From Cytophagales bacterium WSM2-2 (GTDB lineage Bacteria > Bacteroidota > Bacteroidia > Cytophagales > Cyclobacteriaceae): a DNA stretch of 64,000 nt. The notes below the pieces were generated by a model. That model worked only from the letters and a program-made list of their open reading frames with translations, did not search any database and was not told the DNA's origin. The translations under genes and the position numbers were made by a program. Positions 18,200 through 26,322 of this stretch are shown in pieces (positions within the stretch are counted from its first letter, which is position 1; each line of letters starts with the position of its first letter). The stretch lies in contig BNHL01000001.1 in assembly GCA_015472025.1 (NCBI GenBank), forward strand, positions 4,142,001 through 4,206,000, read 5' to 3'.

Positions 18200-18514
18200 A
18201 TGATATTCTATAGTACTTATTTAGTAGTCGTTGGCGTCTTATTTGATCTGGTAGAACGTAGTAGTAAAGAAAAAAAACGAAGTGATGCTCCAGGCATTCC
18301 TGAAAATAAATCCATAGTGCCTCCAAAAATTCAGCCTGAGGTTTACAAGGGCATCTATTATGTTCGCCTGGCAAATTTGCCTGCACAACAAAAACAGTTT
18401 ATTTCTCAAACTGGAATCCGGCATATTAAAATAAAAACAGAGTCATTTCTTTTATCGGATTGTATCCAGTACCACGACTATGAAAAGTGGTATGAGTCAG
18501 TTACTGAGAACTGA
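18200..18514 (+). CDS. Possible small protein of unknown function
   Basis: A 104-codon open frame from ATG 18200. It starts with a hydrophobic stretch (MIFYSTYLVVVGVLFDLV), then a Lys-rich linker, then a segment that reads like a folded domain (YKGIYYVRLANLPAQQKQFI and SFLLSDCIQYHDYEKWYESV). No family recognised and no operon partner. It lies in an otherwise gene-poor repeat-bearing interval, so a chance frame or a fragment is possible. Confidence 0.4.
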   Translation: MIFYSTYLVVVGVLFDLVERSSKEKKRSDAPGIPENKSIVPPKIQPEVYKGIYYVRLANLPAQQKQFISQTGIRHIKIKTESFLLSDCIQYHDYEKWYESVTEN

Positions 18515-18548
18515 TCCGTGTTTAATCTGACCCATTAATTCCGGGAGA

Positions 18549-18692
18549 CTAGTTATTCTCCTGCGAACGACATTCTTTCTTTGGAGCCGGTTGCCCGATA
18601 GTGGTGCATGATCTTACCCCGATCAATACAAACAATATCATTATCATCAGTCCCCTGACGATACTGTCTCTTTTCAATTTTCCAGTGATCAT
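18549..18692 (-). CDS. Small predicted lipoprotein (47 aa)
   Basis: A short minus-strand frame from ATG 18692 to TAG 18549. It encodes a basic N-terminus (MITGKLKRDSIVRG), a hydrophobic core (LMIMILFVLIG), a lipobox-like VRSC with candidate acylated Cys29, and an 18-residue polar tail (TTIGQPAPKKECRSQENN). That is the complete architecture of a tiny bacterial lipoprotein. It is monocistronic and lies between the possible small protein and the NarL-type regulator. Function unknown. The signal-peptide layout makes it more than a random frame, but only conservation would settle it. Confidence 0.5.
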   Translation of the reverse strand: MITGKLKRDSIVRGLMIMILFVLIGVRSCTTIGQPAPKKECRSQENN

Positions 18693-18789
18693 TTCGGTTG
18701 TGGTTTTGATGATGCAAACATGCAACCCGTGCTATTTTAAAGCATCAGGAAAAAGATGATTTGGAGAAATCAGGAAAATGCGGAGGTTA

Positions 18790-18855
18790 TTGCCACAGAT
18801 TTCGCAAATGGTCACAGATAGAGGTTGCCATAGATTTCACAGGTGATCACAGATA
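18790..18855. repeat. Two tandem copies of a 31-bp CACAGAT-type repeat
   Basis: Units at 18790-18820 and 18825-18855 match at 26 of 31 positions and share the cores TTGCCA, AGATTTC and TCACAGATA. They resemble the low-complexity CACAGATTTCACAGAT elements seen between genes in many Bacteroidota. Confidence 0.55.
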
Positions 18856-18873
18856 CAAATAGTTGGACTGTCG

Positions 18874-18896
18874 CACACTTCGACAAGCTCAGTGTG
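18874..18896. repeat. REP-like interspersed hairpin, copy 1
   Basis: CACACT (18874-18879) pairs with AGTGTG (18891-18896) around the loop core TCGACAAGCTC. In reverse complement the core reads TGAGCTTGTCG, a widespread bacterial extragenic palindrome type. A related copy with a different stem is at 19856-19875. Confidence 0.5.
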
Positions 18897-18910
18897 ACAT
18901 GCTTCTCCTG

Positions 18911-19582
18911 TCAGATCGAAATGAGATTGTTCTTGATCGCGTATTTGACAAGTTCTGCGGTGTTCTTGAGCCCGAGTTTGTCGAGGATATGCATTTTGTG
19001 GGTGTCCACAGTTTTTGTGCTGATGAATAATTGCTCCGCCACTTCTTTTGTACTTTTTCCGCTGGCGATCAGCGCGAGCACTTCGGATTCTCTTTTGGAA
19101 AGGTCCGACATCTTTATCTGGTTTTGAACCTGGCGACTGGTTTTCTCTTTATTATAGTAGTCCTCAAACACAAGACTGGTGATGGCTTCATTGAAAAACT
19201 TTTCACCTTTGAGTACTGTGCGTATGGCTTTGATAAGAGTTTCACGCTCTACGTTTTTTGGGAGATAGCCATCAATGCCGGATTGAATGCCGGCAGTGAC
19301 AAACTCTTTTTTGATCTCGGAAGACAGAATAATGATCTTGACTGACTTATCGCGCTCTTTGATCCACCGCGTTGCTTCAATTCCCGTCATCTGCTTCATC
19401 ATAATGTCCATCAGGATCACATCTGCTCCAACAGCGCTGAACTGGTCAACAATTTCCTCCCCGCTGGAAAAGGAGCCTACGATCTGGATATCATCCACTT
19501 GTTGCAGCATCATGGCGATACCATCACGGAGAAGGGTGTGATCATCTACTAATGCGATCTTTATTTTGCCAGGCTTGTCCAT
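18911..19582 (-). CDS. NarL/FixJ-type response regulator
   Basis: A 223-residue regulator. The N-terminal receiver (VDDHTLLRDGI; phospho-Asp in VILMDIMMKQMTG, about 57) is joined to a C-terminal LuxR-type helix-turn-helix (LSKRESEVLALIASGKSTKEVAEQLFISTKTVDTHKMHILDKLGLKN). It is transcribed away from the receiver-Hpt gene and has no kinase next to it, so its partner is unknown. Candidates are the PAS kinases of the signalling island to the right. Confidence 0.92.
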   Translation of the reverse strand: MDKPGKIKIALVDDHTLLRDGIAMMLQQVDDIQIVGSFSSGEEIVDQFSAVGADVILMDIMMKQMTGIEATRWIKERDKSVKIIILSSEIKKEFVTAGIQSGIDGYLPKNVERETLIKAIRTVLKGEKFFNEAITSLVFEDYYNKEKTSRQVQNQIKMSDLSKRESEVLALIASGKSTKEVAEQLFISTKTVDTHKMHILDKLGLKNTAELVKYAIKNNLISI

Positions 19583-19720
19583 GTGTGATTAATGACTTAT
19601 CCCCAATTTATTTCTAAAAACCGCTAAATACAATGGGAAAAACCCCCGGTCAACAGCTCTTTTTGATGCTGTATTAATTAAAGGAGAGCCTCACTCCTGA
19701 ACCTGAGGAGAGGATTGGTA

Positions 19721-19735
19721 TCAGGAATTTCCTGA
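19721..19735. promoter_or_regulatory. Palindrome TCAGGAATTTCCTGA in the divergent region
   Basis: A perfect 7+1+7 palindrome between the divergent NarL-type regulator (starts 19582) and receiver-Hpt (starts 19908) genes. It is symmetric like an operator for a dimeric regulator. The role is an inference. Confidence 0.3.
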
Positions 19736-19855
19736 TAGGTCCGATATAAAAATCCATCAAATAAGCCTGATTAGGGCATTTTTGACAATTGCCTCCGGAA
19801 CCGCAAGCGATGTAGTAAGGTAGTTCCTGAATTTCCAAAATGGGGCTGGCTCTGA

Positions 19856-19875
19856 TGCCCTGAGCCTGTCGGGCA
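19856..19875. repeat. REP-like interspersed hairpin, copy 2
   Basis: TGCCC (19856-19860) and GGGCA (19871-19875) flank TGAGCCTGTC. The loop core matches copy 1 at 18874-18896 (TGAGCTTGTC on the minus strand) at 9 of 10 positions, whereas the stem sequence is different but still complementary. It lies just upstream of the receiver-Hpt gene. Confidence 0.45.
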
Positions 19876-19907
19876 AGCAATCTTTGCATCGTTAATCACA
19901 AACAATT

Positions 19908-20696
19908 ATGAATACGAGAGAGACGAAGATCCTGTTAGTAGATGATGACACGATAAACCAGGTGGTAGCGCGCAACTTGCTTCAGCAATGCTGGGGGGCA
20001 CAGGTGACTGTTGCTAATAATGGTGCCGAAGCGATCATGCACATTACCCGCAAGTGCTTTCAATTGGTGCTGATGGATATTAACATGCCAGTGATGGACG
20101 GCATTGAAGCAACTAAAAGGATACGCGCAATGGAAGACCCTTACTTTAAAGCTGTACCTATTTTCGCCTGCACTGCCAGTGCCATTGCTGATGCAAAAGA
20201 ACTCTCTGCAACTGCAGGTATGAATGATATCATTACAAAACCTATTATGATGGACGAACTGAAACTGAAGATCAGCAAGCACATCCCCGCGATGCGCAGG
20301 CCGCTTTTTGTAAATTTTGATTTGCACACGGATGGCAACGCTGACTTCAAAGATGAATTATTGCCGTTGCTTATCAGCAACCTGGAAGAGCTACAAGAGG
20401 CAATAGTGAAAGCGGGTGTGCTTTCGGACGCTAAAGTATTGCGCAAAGCTCTTCACAAGGCAAAGACTGTGACTACTATGCTTAATGATCCTGATCTGAA
20501 CCGGTCAGCACAGGAGATCAATACTCATTGCTCTGCGGGAACTCCGGTTGCTTCTTTTCAAAGAGAACTAGACTATCTGTATAATATCTGCGGACAAGTA
20601 AGAGAGAGCCTTATTATGGAGATCAACCAGCACAACCAGGTGTATTTCAATACTTATTCTACATCGCCTGGCTTCAGAATCTCAGCAGCACAGTAA
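19908..20696 (+). CDS. Response regulator with C-terminal Hpt-like domain
   Basis: A 262-residue protein. Residues 1-125 form a receiver (LLVDDDTINQVVARNLLQ; phospho-Asp in LVLMDINMPVMDG, about 58; Lys in DIITKPI). The C-terminal part (about 130-240) is helical and has ALHKAKTVTTML, where a histidine sits in the position of the Hpt phospho-accepting site (usual pattern AHxLKG), so the Hpt call is moderate. There is no DNA-binding domain. It lies 38 bp before the oxoamine synthase gene and may relay phosphate from the hybrid kinase at 24065. A signal-transfer role is expected. Confidence 0.8.
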   Translation: MNTRETKILLVDDDTINQVVARNLLQQCWGAQVTVANNGAEAIMHITRKCFQLVLMDINMPVMDGIEATKRIRAMEDPYFKAVPIFACTASAIADAKELSATAGMNDIITKPIMMDELKLKISKHIPAMRRPLFVNFDLHTDGNADFKDELLPLLISNLEELQEAIVKAGVLSDAKVLRKALHKAKTVTTMLNDPDLNRSAQEINTHCSAGTPVASFQRELDYLYNICGQVRESLIMEINQHNQVYFNTYSTSPGFRISAAQ

Positions 20697-20734
20697 CAAA
20701 TAATTCAAACAACAAACCTAAAACACCCAGTACC

Positions 20735-23200
20735 ATGTCAAAAGTAAAAAGCGCTAACAAGTTTATTAATACCATCGATGAATGTCTCACGAATGGTGTG
20801 AAGAACGGAATCTTCCAGGTGTCTTTGGAAGATGAATATCTGAATGGCCGCGAAGTGACCATTGCAGGAAAGAAAGTAGTCAACTTCGGATCATGCAGTT
20901 ACCTTGGACTTGAAGTAGACCAACGGTTAAAGGAAGGTGCTGTCGATGCGACTTTACGCTTCGGTACTCAGTACTCATCTTCCCGCTTGTTTTCGGCTTG
21001 CAATCTTTACGAAGAACTGGAAGACCTCTTCTATAAAATATTCAATAACAACCCGGCTATCCTCGCTGCTACTACCACGCTTTCGCACGTGGCTGCGTTG
21101 CCAATTCTTGTACAAGACAACGACCTCGTTATCCTTGACCACCAGGTGCATGGCAGCGTTCAGCTGGCGGTTCAGTTGCTGAAAGCGAAAGGCACTAAAG
21201 TGGAGATGATCAAGCATAACCGCATGGATATGCTTGAAGACCTGGTGAAGGCTAATCCTAATAAATACAATAAGATATGGTATATGGCTGATGGCCTCTA
21301 TTCGATGTATGGCGACTATGCACCGCTAGAGGAGATCAGGTACCTGATGGACAAATATGCTTCGCTTCATTTTTATGTAGACGATGCACACGGCATGAGC
21401 TGGACAGGGAAGCATGGCAACGGCTATGTGTTGAGCCAGATGGCGATGCATCCGAAAATGGTGCTGAGCACATCACTTGCCAAAGGTTTTGGCACCGGTG
21501 GAGGGATTACTGTTGTCTCCGATCCGGAGATGATGCGCAAGATCAAGACATGCGGAAGTTCTTATACTTATTCAGGACCGGTGCAGCCTCCGATGCTCGG
21601 GGCTTCGATCGCAAGTGCCAAAATACATTTGTCGGATGAAATCAGCGTACTGCAAAGCCAGCTAGCCGATAAGATTGCTTTGACCCGCAGTGTGATTGAC
21701 CGTTATGATCTGCCACTCGTACTCCCGTCTGATTCACCTATCTTTTATCTCGGCCTGGGCTTACCACGCGTGGGATATAACATGGTGAAACGCCTGATGA
21801 ACGAAGGCTTCTATACCAACATCGGTATCTTCCCGGGCGTTCCGGTAAAATGTTGTGGTTTGAGATTGGCTATCACCAATGGTCAGACTGAAGAAGATAT
21901 TGTGAATGTACTGGATGCTTTTCAACACCATTTTCCCATGGCATTGGAAGAAGAAGGACAGAGCGTGGAAGATATTTCAGCAAATTTCGATTTGCCATTC
22001 GAGAATACCATCAAACGTTATGTGCACACCGTACCGGCAGCAGAAGAAAAGACAGAATTGGATATTCAGCACGAGACTACGATCAGGAACATTAATGTAA
22101 GCACCTGGGACGACCTGCTTGGCGCGAATGGAACCTTTGATTGGGCGGGCTGCAAGTTTATAGAAGATACTTTCAGCAATAATCCAGAGCCGGAAAATAA
22201 CTGGAAGCTACACTACCTGGTGATTCGCGATCAATCGCTGAAGCCGGTGCTTGCCACATTCTTTACGGAACTTCTCTGTAAAGATGATATGATCGCACCT
22301 GCGGAAATTTCCAAGCAAATTGAGGAGGCCAGGAAGAAGGACAACTACTACCTCACCTCAAAAGTAGTGATGATGGGATGCCTCATGAGTGTGGGTGACC
22401 ACCTCTACATCGACCGTGAAAGTCCATACTGGAAACAGGCTGTTTTGGAGATGATCCGTGTGATGGACGAAGTGAAAACTGAAAGCGGGGCTACCTCACT
22501 TCAACTGCGCGACATCGACACAGCAGACGTGGAATTAAAAGATTTGCTGATTAGCGAAGGTCTTATTAAAGTAGAAATGCCGGATACGCATATTGTTGAC
22601 AATGTGAAAGCGTGGAACTCTGAAGAAGAATATATGCTTCGTCTGTCAACCAAGTCGCGCTGGCACTTCAGGAGAAATATTGTGGATAAACGTGGTTATT
22701 ATGACATCCGTGTGCTGACCGGCAAAAAGGAAGTGAGCGAAGAGCAGGTGAAAACGTGGCGTAATCTCTACATGAATGTGAAAAACAAGAGTTATAACAT
22801 TAACACTTATGCTTTGCCTGAAAAGTATTTCACGAAGATCATTGATGATCCGAACTGGGAAGTGATCGAACTGCGCCTGAAAGGAGAGGGGAATACTGAG
22901 AACGGACCAATCGTAGCTGTGGGCTTCTGTTATGTGTCATCAAGGAATAACTATTCGATCATGGCGGTAGGCCTGGACTATGAATACGTGGTGTCGCATG
23001 GTTGCTACCGCCAGAGTTTGTATCAATCGGTGGTGAGGGCCAATGCGCTTAAATGCGATAAGTTATACCTGGGTATGGATGCCTCGGTCGAGAAACGCAA
23101 GTTTGGAGTTGCTGTGGTGCCCAAGAGCGTATATCTGCAGGCTAACGACAATTTCAATATGGAGCTGATTGGCGCTGTGTACAACCAGGGAAAAAATTAG
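20735..23200 (+). CDS. Fused PLP-dependent alpha-oxoamine synthase and GNAT acyltransferase
   Basis: An 821-residue fusion. Residues about 1-420 form a PLP enzyme of the KBL/AONS/SPT/CqsA family: FGSCSYLGL near the start, cofactor-stacking His in LDHQVHGS (about 139), Asp/His in YVDDAHG (214-220) and the Schiff-base Lys250 in STSLAKGFGTGGG. These enzymes condense an amino acid with an acyl-CoA or acyl-ACP, losing CO2. The known products are sphingoid or capnine lipids, biotin and haem precursors, and alpha-hydroxyketone autoinducers. Residues about 470-821 resemble a GNAT/FemAB-like acyltransferase (WHFRRNIVDKRGYYDIRVL, then IVAVGFCYVSSRNNYSIMAVG and KLYLGMDASVEKRKFGVAVV), which could N-acylate the product. 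Its placement among signalling genes suggests signal or modified-lipid synthesis. The substrate cannot be read from the sequence. Confidence 0.85.
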   Translation: MSKVKSANKFINTIDECLTNGVKNGIFQVSLEDEYLNGREVTIAGKKVVNFGSCSYLGLEVDQRLKEGAVDATLRFGTQYSSSRLFSACNLYEELEDLFYKIFNNNPAILAATTTLSHVAALPILVQDNDLVILDHQVHGSVQLAVQLLKAKGTKVEMIKHNRMDMLEDLVKANPNKYNKIWYMADGLYSMYGDYAPLEEIRYLMDKYASLHFYVDDAHGMSWTGKHGNGYVLSQMAMHPKMVLSTSLAKGFGTGGGITVVSDPEMMRKIKTCGSSYTYSGPVQPPMLGASIASAKIHLSDEISVLQSQLADKIALTRSVIDRYDLPLVLPSDSPIFYLGLGLPRVGYNMVKRLMNEGFYTNIGIFPGVPVKCCGLRLAITNGQTEEDIVNVLDAFQHHFPMALEEEGQSVEDISANFDLPFENTIKRYVHTVPAAEEKTELDIQHETTIRNINVSTWDDLLGANGTFDWAGCKFIEDTFSNNPEPENNWKLHYLVIRDQSLKPVLATFFTELLCKDDMIAPAEISKQIEEARKKDNYYLTSKVVMMGCLMSVGDHLYIDRESPYWKQAVLEMIRVMDEVKTESGATSLQLRDIDTADVELKDLLISEGLIKVEMPDTHIVDNVKAWNSEEEYMLRLSTKSRWHFRRNIVDKRGYYDIRVLTGKKEVSEEQVKTWRNLYMNVKNKSYNINTYALPEKYFTKIIDDPNWEVIELRLKGEGNTENGPIVAVGFCYVSSRNNYSIMAVGLDYEYVVSHGCYRQSLYQSVVRANALKCDKLYLGMDASVEKRKFGVAVVPKSVYLQANDNFNMELIGAVYNQGKN

Positions 23201-23222
23201 AACACTTAAAAAAGATTGAGTT

Positions 23223-23642
23223 ATGGAGTACATCAATAAAAAGGACTACGGTAATATTTCGTTCTGGCTGGTTGACGAAGATATTGTTCTCTTCAAATAT
23301 GCCCCTAAGGTTGCCATCGACTTGTATGCCGCGAAACAGATGGTTGAAAACCGTCTCAACTTCACCGGCGGCAGATCAATCTACGCACTTATCGATTTCA
23401 CCAATGTAAAATCGGTGACTAAGGAGGCTAGGGATTACATGAACAGCCCCGATGGCGGATTGAAGGGAATATCAGGAGGGGCTTTCCTCTCGAACAGCGT
23501 GGTTGCCACCTTGTTTGTAAACCTTTATCTGAAAGTCAGCAACCCGGCAGTGCCCGCTAAATTTTTTACCACGCAAAAAGATGCGTTGGATTGGCTTAAG
23601 AAAATCAGGATCGAGAAAAAACAATATGCTCATGCTCTATGA
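23223..23642 (+). CDS. SpoIIAA-like (DUF7793-type) protein, first paralog
   Basis: A 139-residue soluble alpha/beta protein. Alternating strands and helices (ISFWLVDEDIVLFKYAP, YALIDFTNVKSVTKEARDYM, then VVATLFVNLYLKVSNPAVPAKFFTTQKDALDWL) give the outline of the SpoIIAA/STAS-like fold seen in Bacteroidota proteins of this size. It lies 22 bp after the oxoamine synthase and overlaps the next gene by four bases (ATGA). The downstream neighbour is a clear paralog. Function unknown; STAS-like domains often bind nucleotides, lipids or partner proteins. Confidence 0.75.
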   Translation: MEYINKKDYGNISFWLVDEDIVLFKYAPKVAIDLYAAKQMVENRLNFTGGRSIYALIDFTNVKSVTKEARDYMNSPDGGLKGISGGAFLSNSVVATLFVNLYLKVSNPAVPAKFFTTQKDALDWLKKIRIEKKQYAHAL

Positions 23643-24040
23643 AAACCGACCCGCATCCGTTGATGGTTTGCAGTACTGAACTTGGTAATGATATTGTGTT
23701 CATTGAATTCCAGGATAACCTTAGAGTTGACCTGGCCGTGGCACAGAGGATTGTGGCCAGCCGTCTTGACTTTACAGAAAACAGGAAACATTATGTGGTG
23801 ATCGATATCTCCAATGTGCGGCAGGTGACGACTGAAGCCCGTGAGTTTATGCAACGCCCCGATGCAGGCCTGAAGAATATATTGGGCGCGGCATTTATTG
23901 CCTCGAACCCGGTGTCGGCCCTGTTGGCCAATATTTTTGTGAAAGCACCAAAAGACTTTGAAGCAAAATTCTTTTCGAACAAGAAGAACGCCCTGGAATG
24001 GATTTATACCAACCGGCAGAAACCGGAACCTGTATTATAA
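23639..24040 (+). CDS. SpoIIAA-like (DUF7793-type) protein, second paralog
   Basis: A 133-residue paralog of the preceding gene, sharing its order of motifs: VAQRIVASRLDFTENRKHYV, VIDISNVRQVTTEAREFMQ, a SNPVSALLANIFVKAPK segment and a C-terminal AKFFSNKKNALEWI. The four-base ATGA overlap implies translational coupling, perhaps to make a heterodimer. A hybrid kinase gene follows after 24 bp. The pairing with a synthase and a kinase is the main clue to its job. No catalytic residues are apparent. Confidence 0.75.
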   Translation: MKTDPHPLMVCSTELGNDIVFIEFQDNLRVDLAVAQRIVASRLDFTENRKHYVVIDISNVRQVTTEAREFMQRPDAGLKNILGAAFIASNPVSALLANIFVKAPKDFEAKFFSNKKNALEWIYTNRQKPEPVL

Positions 24041-24064
24041 GAAAATAGGCAAATACACCTGATC

Positions 24065-26005
24065 ATGACAAACACCTTAAGTATGATGCGCGTGGAACAT
24101 GAAACTACCGTAGTCAAAACGGAAGTCTTGCAAAGGTTGCTGGACCTGAGCAAATCAATTCTCGAAGGGAATTATTCCCAACGCATTGCTGCAGACTTTG
24201 AAGACAACATGATCACCAAAATAGTTGACAACCTGAATCGCTTTTGCGACAAGGTGCAGCTCAACCCCAGCGGACTTGCTTACAGCCAGGACCAAACTGT
24301 CTCTACATTTATTGAAGTAATAAGCTCTTTTACAAACCTGGACTTTACTCAAAAGCTTCCGATCTCTGAAAATGGCACGATCATGGACGCTATCGCTACA
24401 GGTATCAACATCCTGGGTGATGAACTGGAACAGAGTACCGCATCTAAGAAAGACCTTGAACGCGAAAGGAATAAACTGGACGAGGCTCAGTCCATTGCAA
24501 GGATTGGAAGTTGGGAACTGAGGGCCCCTTCGTTTCAATTGAAATGTTCGAAGGAAGCATTCCGGATTTTTGAAGTTAGCACTGATACTGATCTGGATCT
24601 ATATGAGGCGTATATGCAGCGCGTTCATCCGGATGACATTGAAAGAGTGGACAAACACATTCGCAGTTCTATTGATAAGGTGGAAGACTTTACGCTGGAA
24701 CACCGTATCATCTCTACAGACGGTTCTATGAAATACATCTTATGCATTGGTGAGGTAGTGAAGAATGACCGTGGCCATGCGAAGCGCTGGAAAGGAACGT
24801 TTCAGGATATTACGGACCGTAAGTCGGTGGAGGAAAAACTGAGGAATGCGAAAACCCAGGCCGAAGAAGCAAGCAAAGCGAAAAGCCGCTTCCTTGCCAA
24901 TATGAGCCACGAGATACGCACTCCGCTCAATGGCATTCTCGGCCTTGCCGAAATTATGATGGGCGAAAATGTCAGCAATGAACATTATCAATATCTCAAA
25001 TTAATCAGAGAGTCTGGAAAAAACCTGGCGAAACTGATCAACGATATTCTCGACTTCAGTAAAATAGAGAGTGGCAATCTTCAGTTGGAAAATATTGGTT
25101 TCAACTTCAGTGAGACTATCACGGCAAGCATATTGCCTTACAAATTCCTTGCTGAGCAGAAAGGACTGAACCTCGTTTACAATCTTGACAATGCTATACC
25201 GAGCGAAGTGATTGGCGATCCCACTCGTATTTCACAGATCGTCACTAATCTGGTCGGCAACGCCATCAAATTTACGGAACATGGTAAAGTGGATGTTTCT
25301 TTTTCACTGAAAGAGACTAAGCAAGATGAACTTATAATTCAGGGCGTGGTCAAGGACACGGGTGTAGGTATTCCGAAAGGAGTGGAGCAGCGTATATTCC
25401 AGAGTTTTTCACAGGCTGATGAAACAATCACGCGCAAGTTTGGAGGAACTGGCCTTGGGCTGAGTATTGTCAGAAGCTTGTTGCAGCAAATGTCAGGAGA
25501 TATTGTGGTACAAAGCCCGGCCTACCCTGAAGAGAATATGGGCTCGGCATTTATTTTCACTTTGCGACTGAAAAAACCTGCTGTGAAGGCGGGTGCCGAA
25601 GACCTGGCTGTTCTGAAGCCGAAGAAATTCTCGGAAGAGAAAGCGCTTCATATACTGATCGTAGACGATAACAAAATTAACTTACTGGTGGCTGACCGGA
25701 TGATCAAGAAATTCGGAGCGGAAGTTACGACAGCAGAAAGCGGGGCGGAAGCAATAGAGCTGGCAGCTTCAAATTCCTTTGACCTGGTGCTGATGGATAT
25801 CCAGATGCCTGACCTTAACGGTTGTGAGACGGCCATCGAATTGCGTAAAGCAGGTTTTGATAAGCCGATCATTGCTCTTTCGGCTAATGCCTATGCGGAG
25901 GACATTCGCAGCAGTATTGATGCCGGAATGAACGATCATTTGCAAAAGCCCTATACGGAGAACCAGTTGTTTACGAAGCTCAAAGATTACGTTCGCGTGG
26001 AATAG
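24065..26005 (+). CDS. Soluble hybrid histidine kinase (HAMP-like repeats, PAS, HisKA, HATPase, receiver)
   Basis: A 646-residue kinase without transmembrane helices. Residues about 20-135 contain two HAMP-like modules (SILEGNYSQRIAADFEDNMI and FTNLDFTQKLPISENGTIMD), a layout seen in soluble poly-HAMP sensors. A PAS domain (about 140-255) follows, then HisKA with ANMSHEIRTPLNG, HATPase (GNAIKFTE, DTGVGIP, GTGLGLSI) and a C-terminal receiver (IVDDNKINLLVADRM; phospho-Asp in LVLMDIQMPDLNG; Lys in DHLQKPY). It ends a tight gene run that starts at the receiver-Hpt and oxoamine synthase genes. Phosphate could pass from its receiver to the Hpt-like domain at 19908. A cytoplasmic signal is expected. 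Confidence 0.9.
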   Translation: MTNTLSMMRVEHETTVVKTEVLQRLLDLSKSILEGNYSQRIAADFEDNMITKIVDNLNRFCDKVQLNPSGLAYSQDQTVSTFIEVISSFTNLDFTQKLPISENGTIMDAIATGINILGDELEQSTASKKDLERERNKLDEAQSIARIGSWELRAPSFQLKCSKEAFRIFEVSTDTDLDLYEAYMQRVHPDDIERVDKHIRSSIDKVEDFTLEHRIISTDGSMKYILCIGEVVKNDRGHAKRWKGTFQDITDRKSVEEKLRNAKTQAEEASKAKSRFLANMSHEIRTPLNGILGLAEIMMGENVSNEHYQYLKLIRESGKNLAKLINDILDFSKIESGNLQLENIGFNFSETITASILPYKFLAEQKGLNLVYNLDNAIPSEVIGDPTRISQIVTNLVGNAIKFTEHGKVDVSFSLKETKQDELIIQGVVKDTGVGIPKGVEQRIFQSFSQADETITRKFGGTGLGLSIVRSLLQQMSGDIVVQSPAYPEENMGSAFIFTLRLKKPAVKAGAEDLAVLKPKKFSEEKALHILIVDDNKINLLVADRMIKKFGAEVTTAESGAEAIELAASNSFDLVLMDIQMPDLNGCETAIELRKAGFDKPIIALSANAYAEDIRSSIDAGMNDHLQKPYTENQLFTKLKDYVRVE

Positions 26006-26006
26006 A

Positions 26007-26129
26007 TCACATTCCTACTTTGGAAAAGCCGATGCATAACAGGAACATCAGGGCCCAAAGCAAAACTACCATTCCTGCAAAGTATACTATAGCACGTGTT
26101 TTTGAATTGACATTTACTTTTGCTTTCAT
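26007..26129 (-). CDS. Possible small single-pass membrane protein (40 aa)
   Basis: A minus-strand frame from ATG 26129 to TGA 26007. It encodes a basic N-terminus (MKAKVNVNSKTR), one strongly hydrophobic helix (AIVYFAGMVVLLWALMFLLC) and a short tail (IGFSKVGM). It lies in a 230-bp gap between two kinase genes and opposite to them. The Lys/Arg-rich start followed by a full-length helix fits a small inner-membrane protein with the tail outside. No family known to me. Coding status needs conservation or expression data. Confidence 0.5.
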   Translation of the reverse strand: MKAKVNVNSKTRAIVYFAGMVVLLWALMFLLCIGFSKVGM

Positions 26130-26322
26130 TTTTTAAGCGCGTGGTTGGAAGTGGTTTTACGCAAGGATAGAAGACTCGGTCTGTTCATTGTACTTTTTTT
26201 AAGCAGGCTGCAGAAAGAGCTATTAATCGGCCTCTGTATTGAGCCATCGGCATGAATCGTTTGCCCGTCATTTACTCACCAAATATGTCATTTGCTTAAA
26301 AAGCTATCCGATAAGGAATATA

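Noticed and set aside
19674-19889. Minus-strand 71-codon frame with Cys-rich look (YYIACGSGGNCQKCPN)
   Set aside because: Its N-terminus is encoded by the REP-like hairpin and it spans the palindrome at 19721. It sits in a promoter region, so an intergenic repeat explains it better, though a small protein cannot be excluded.
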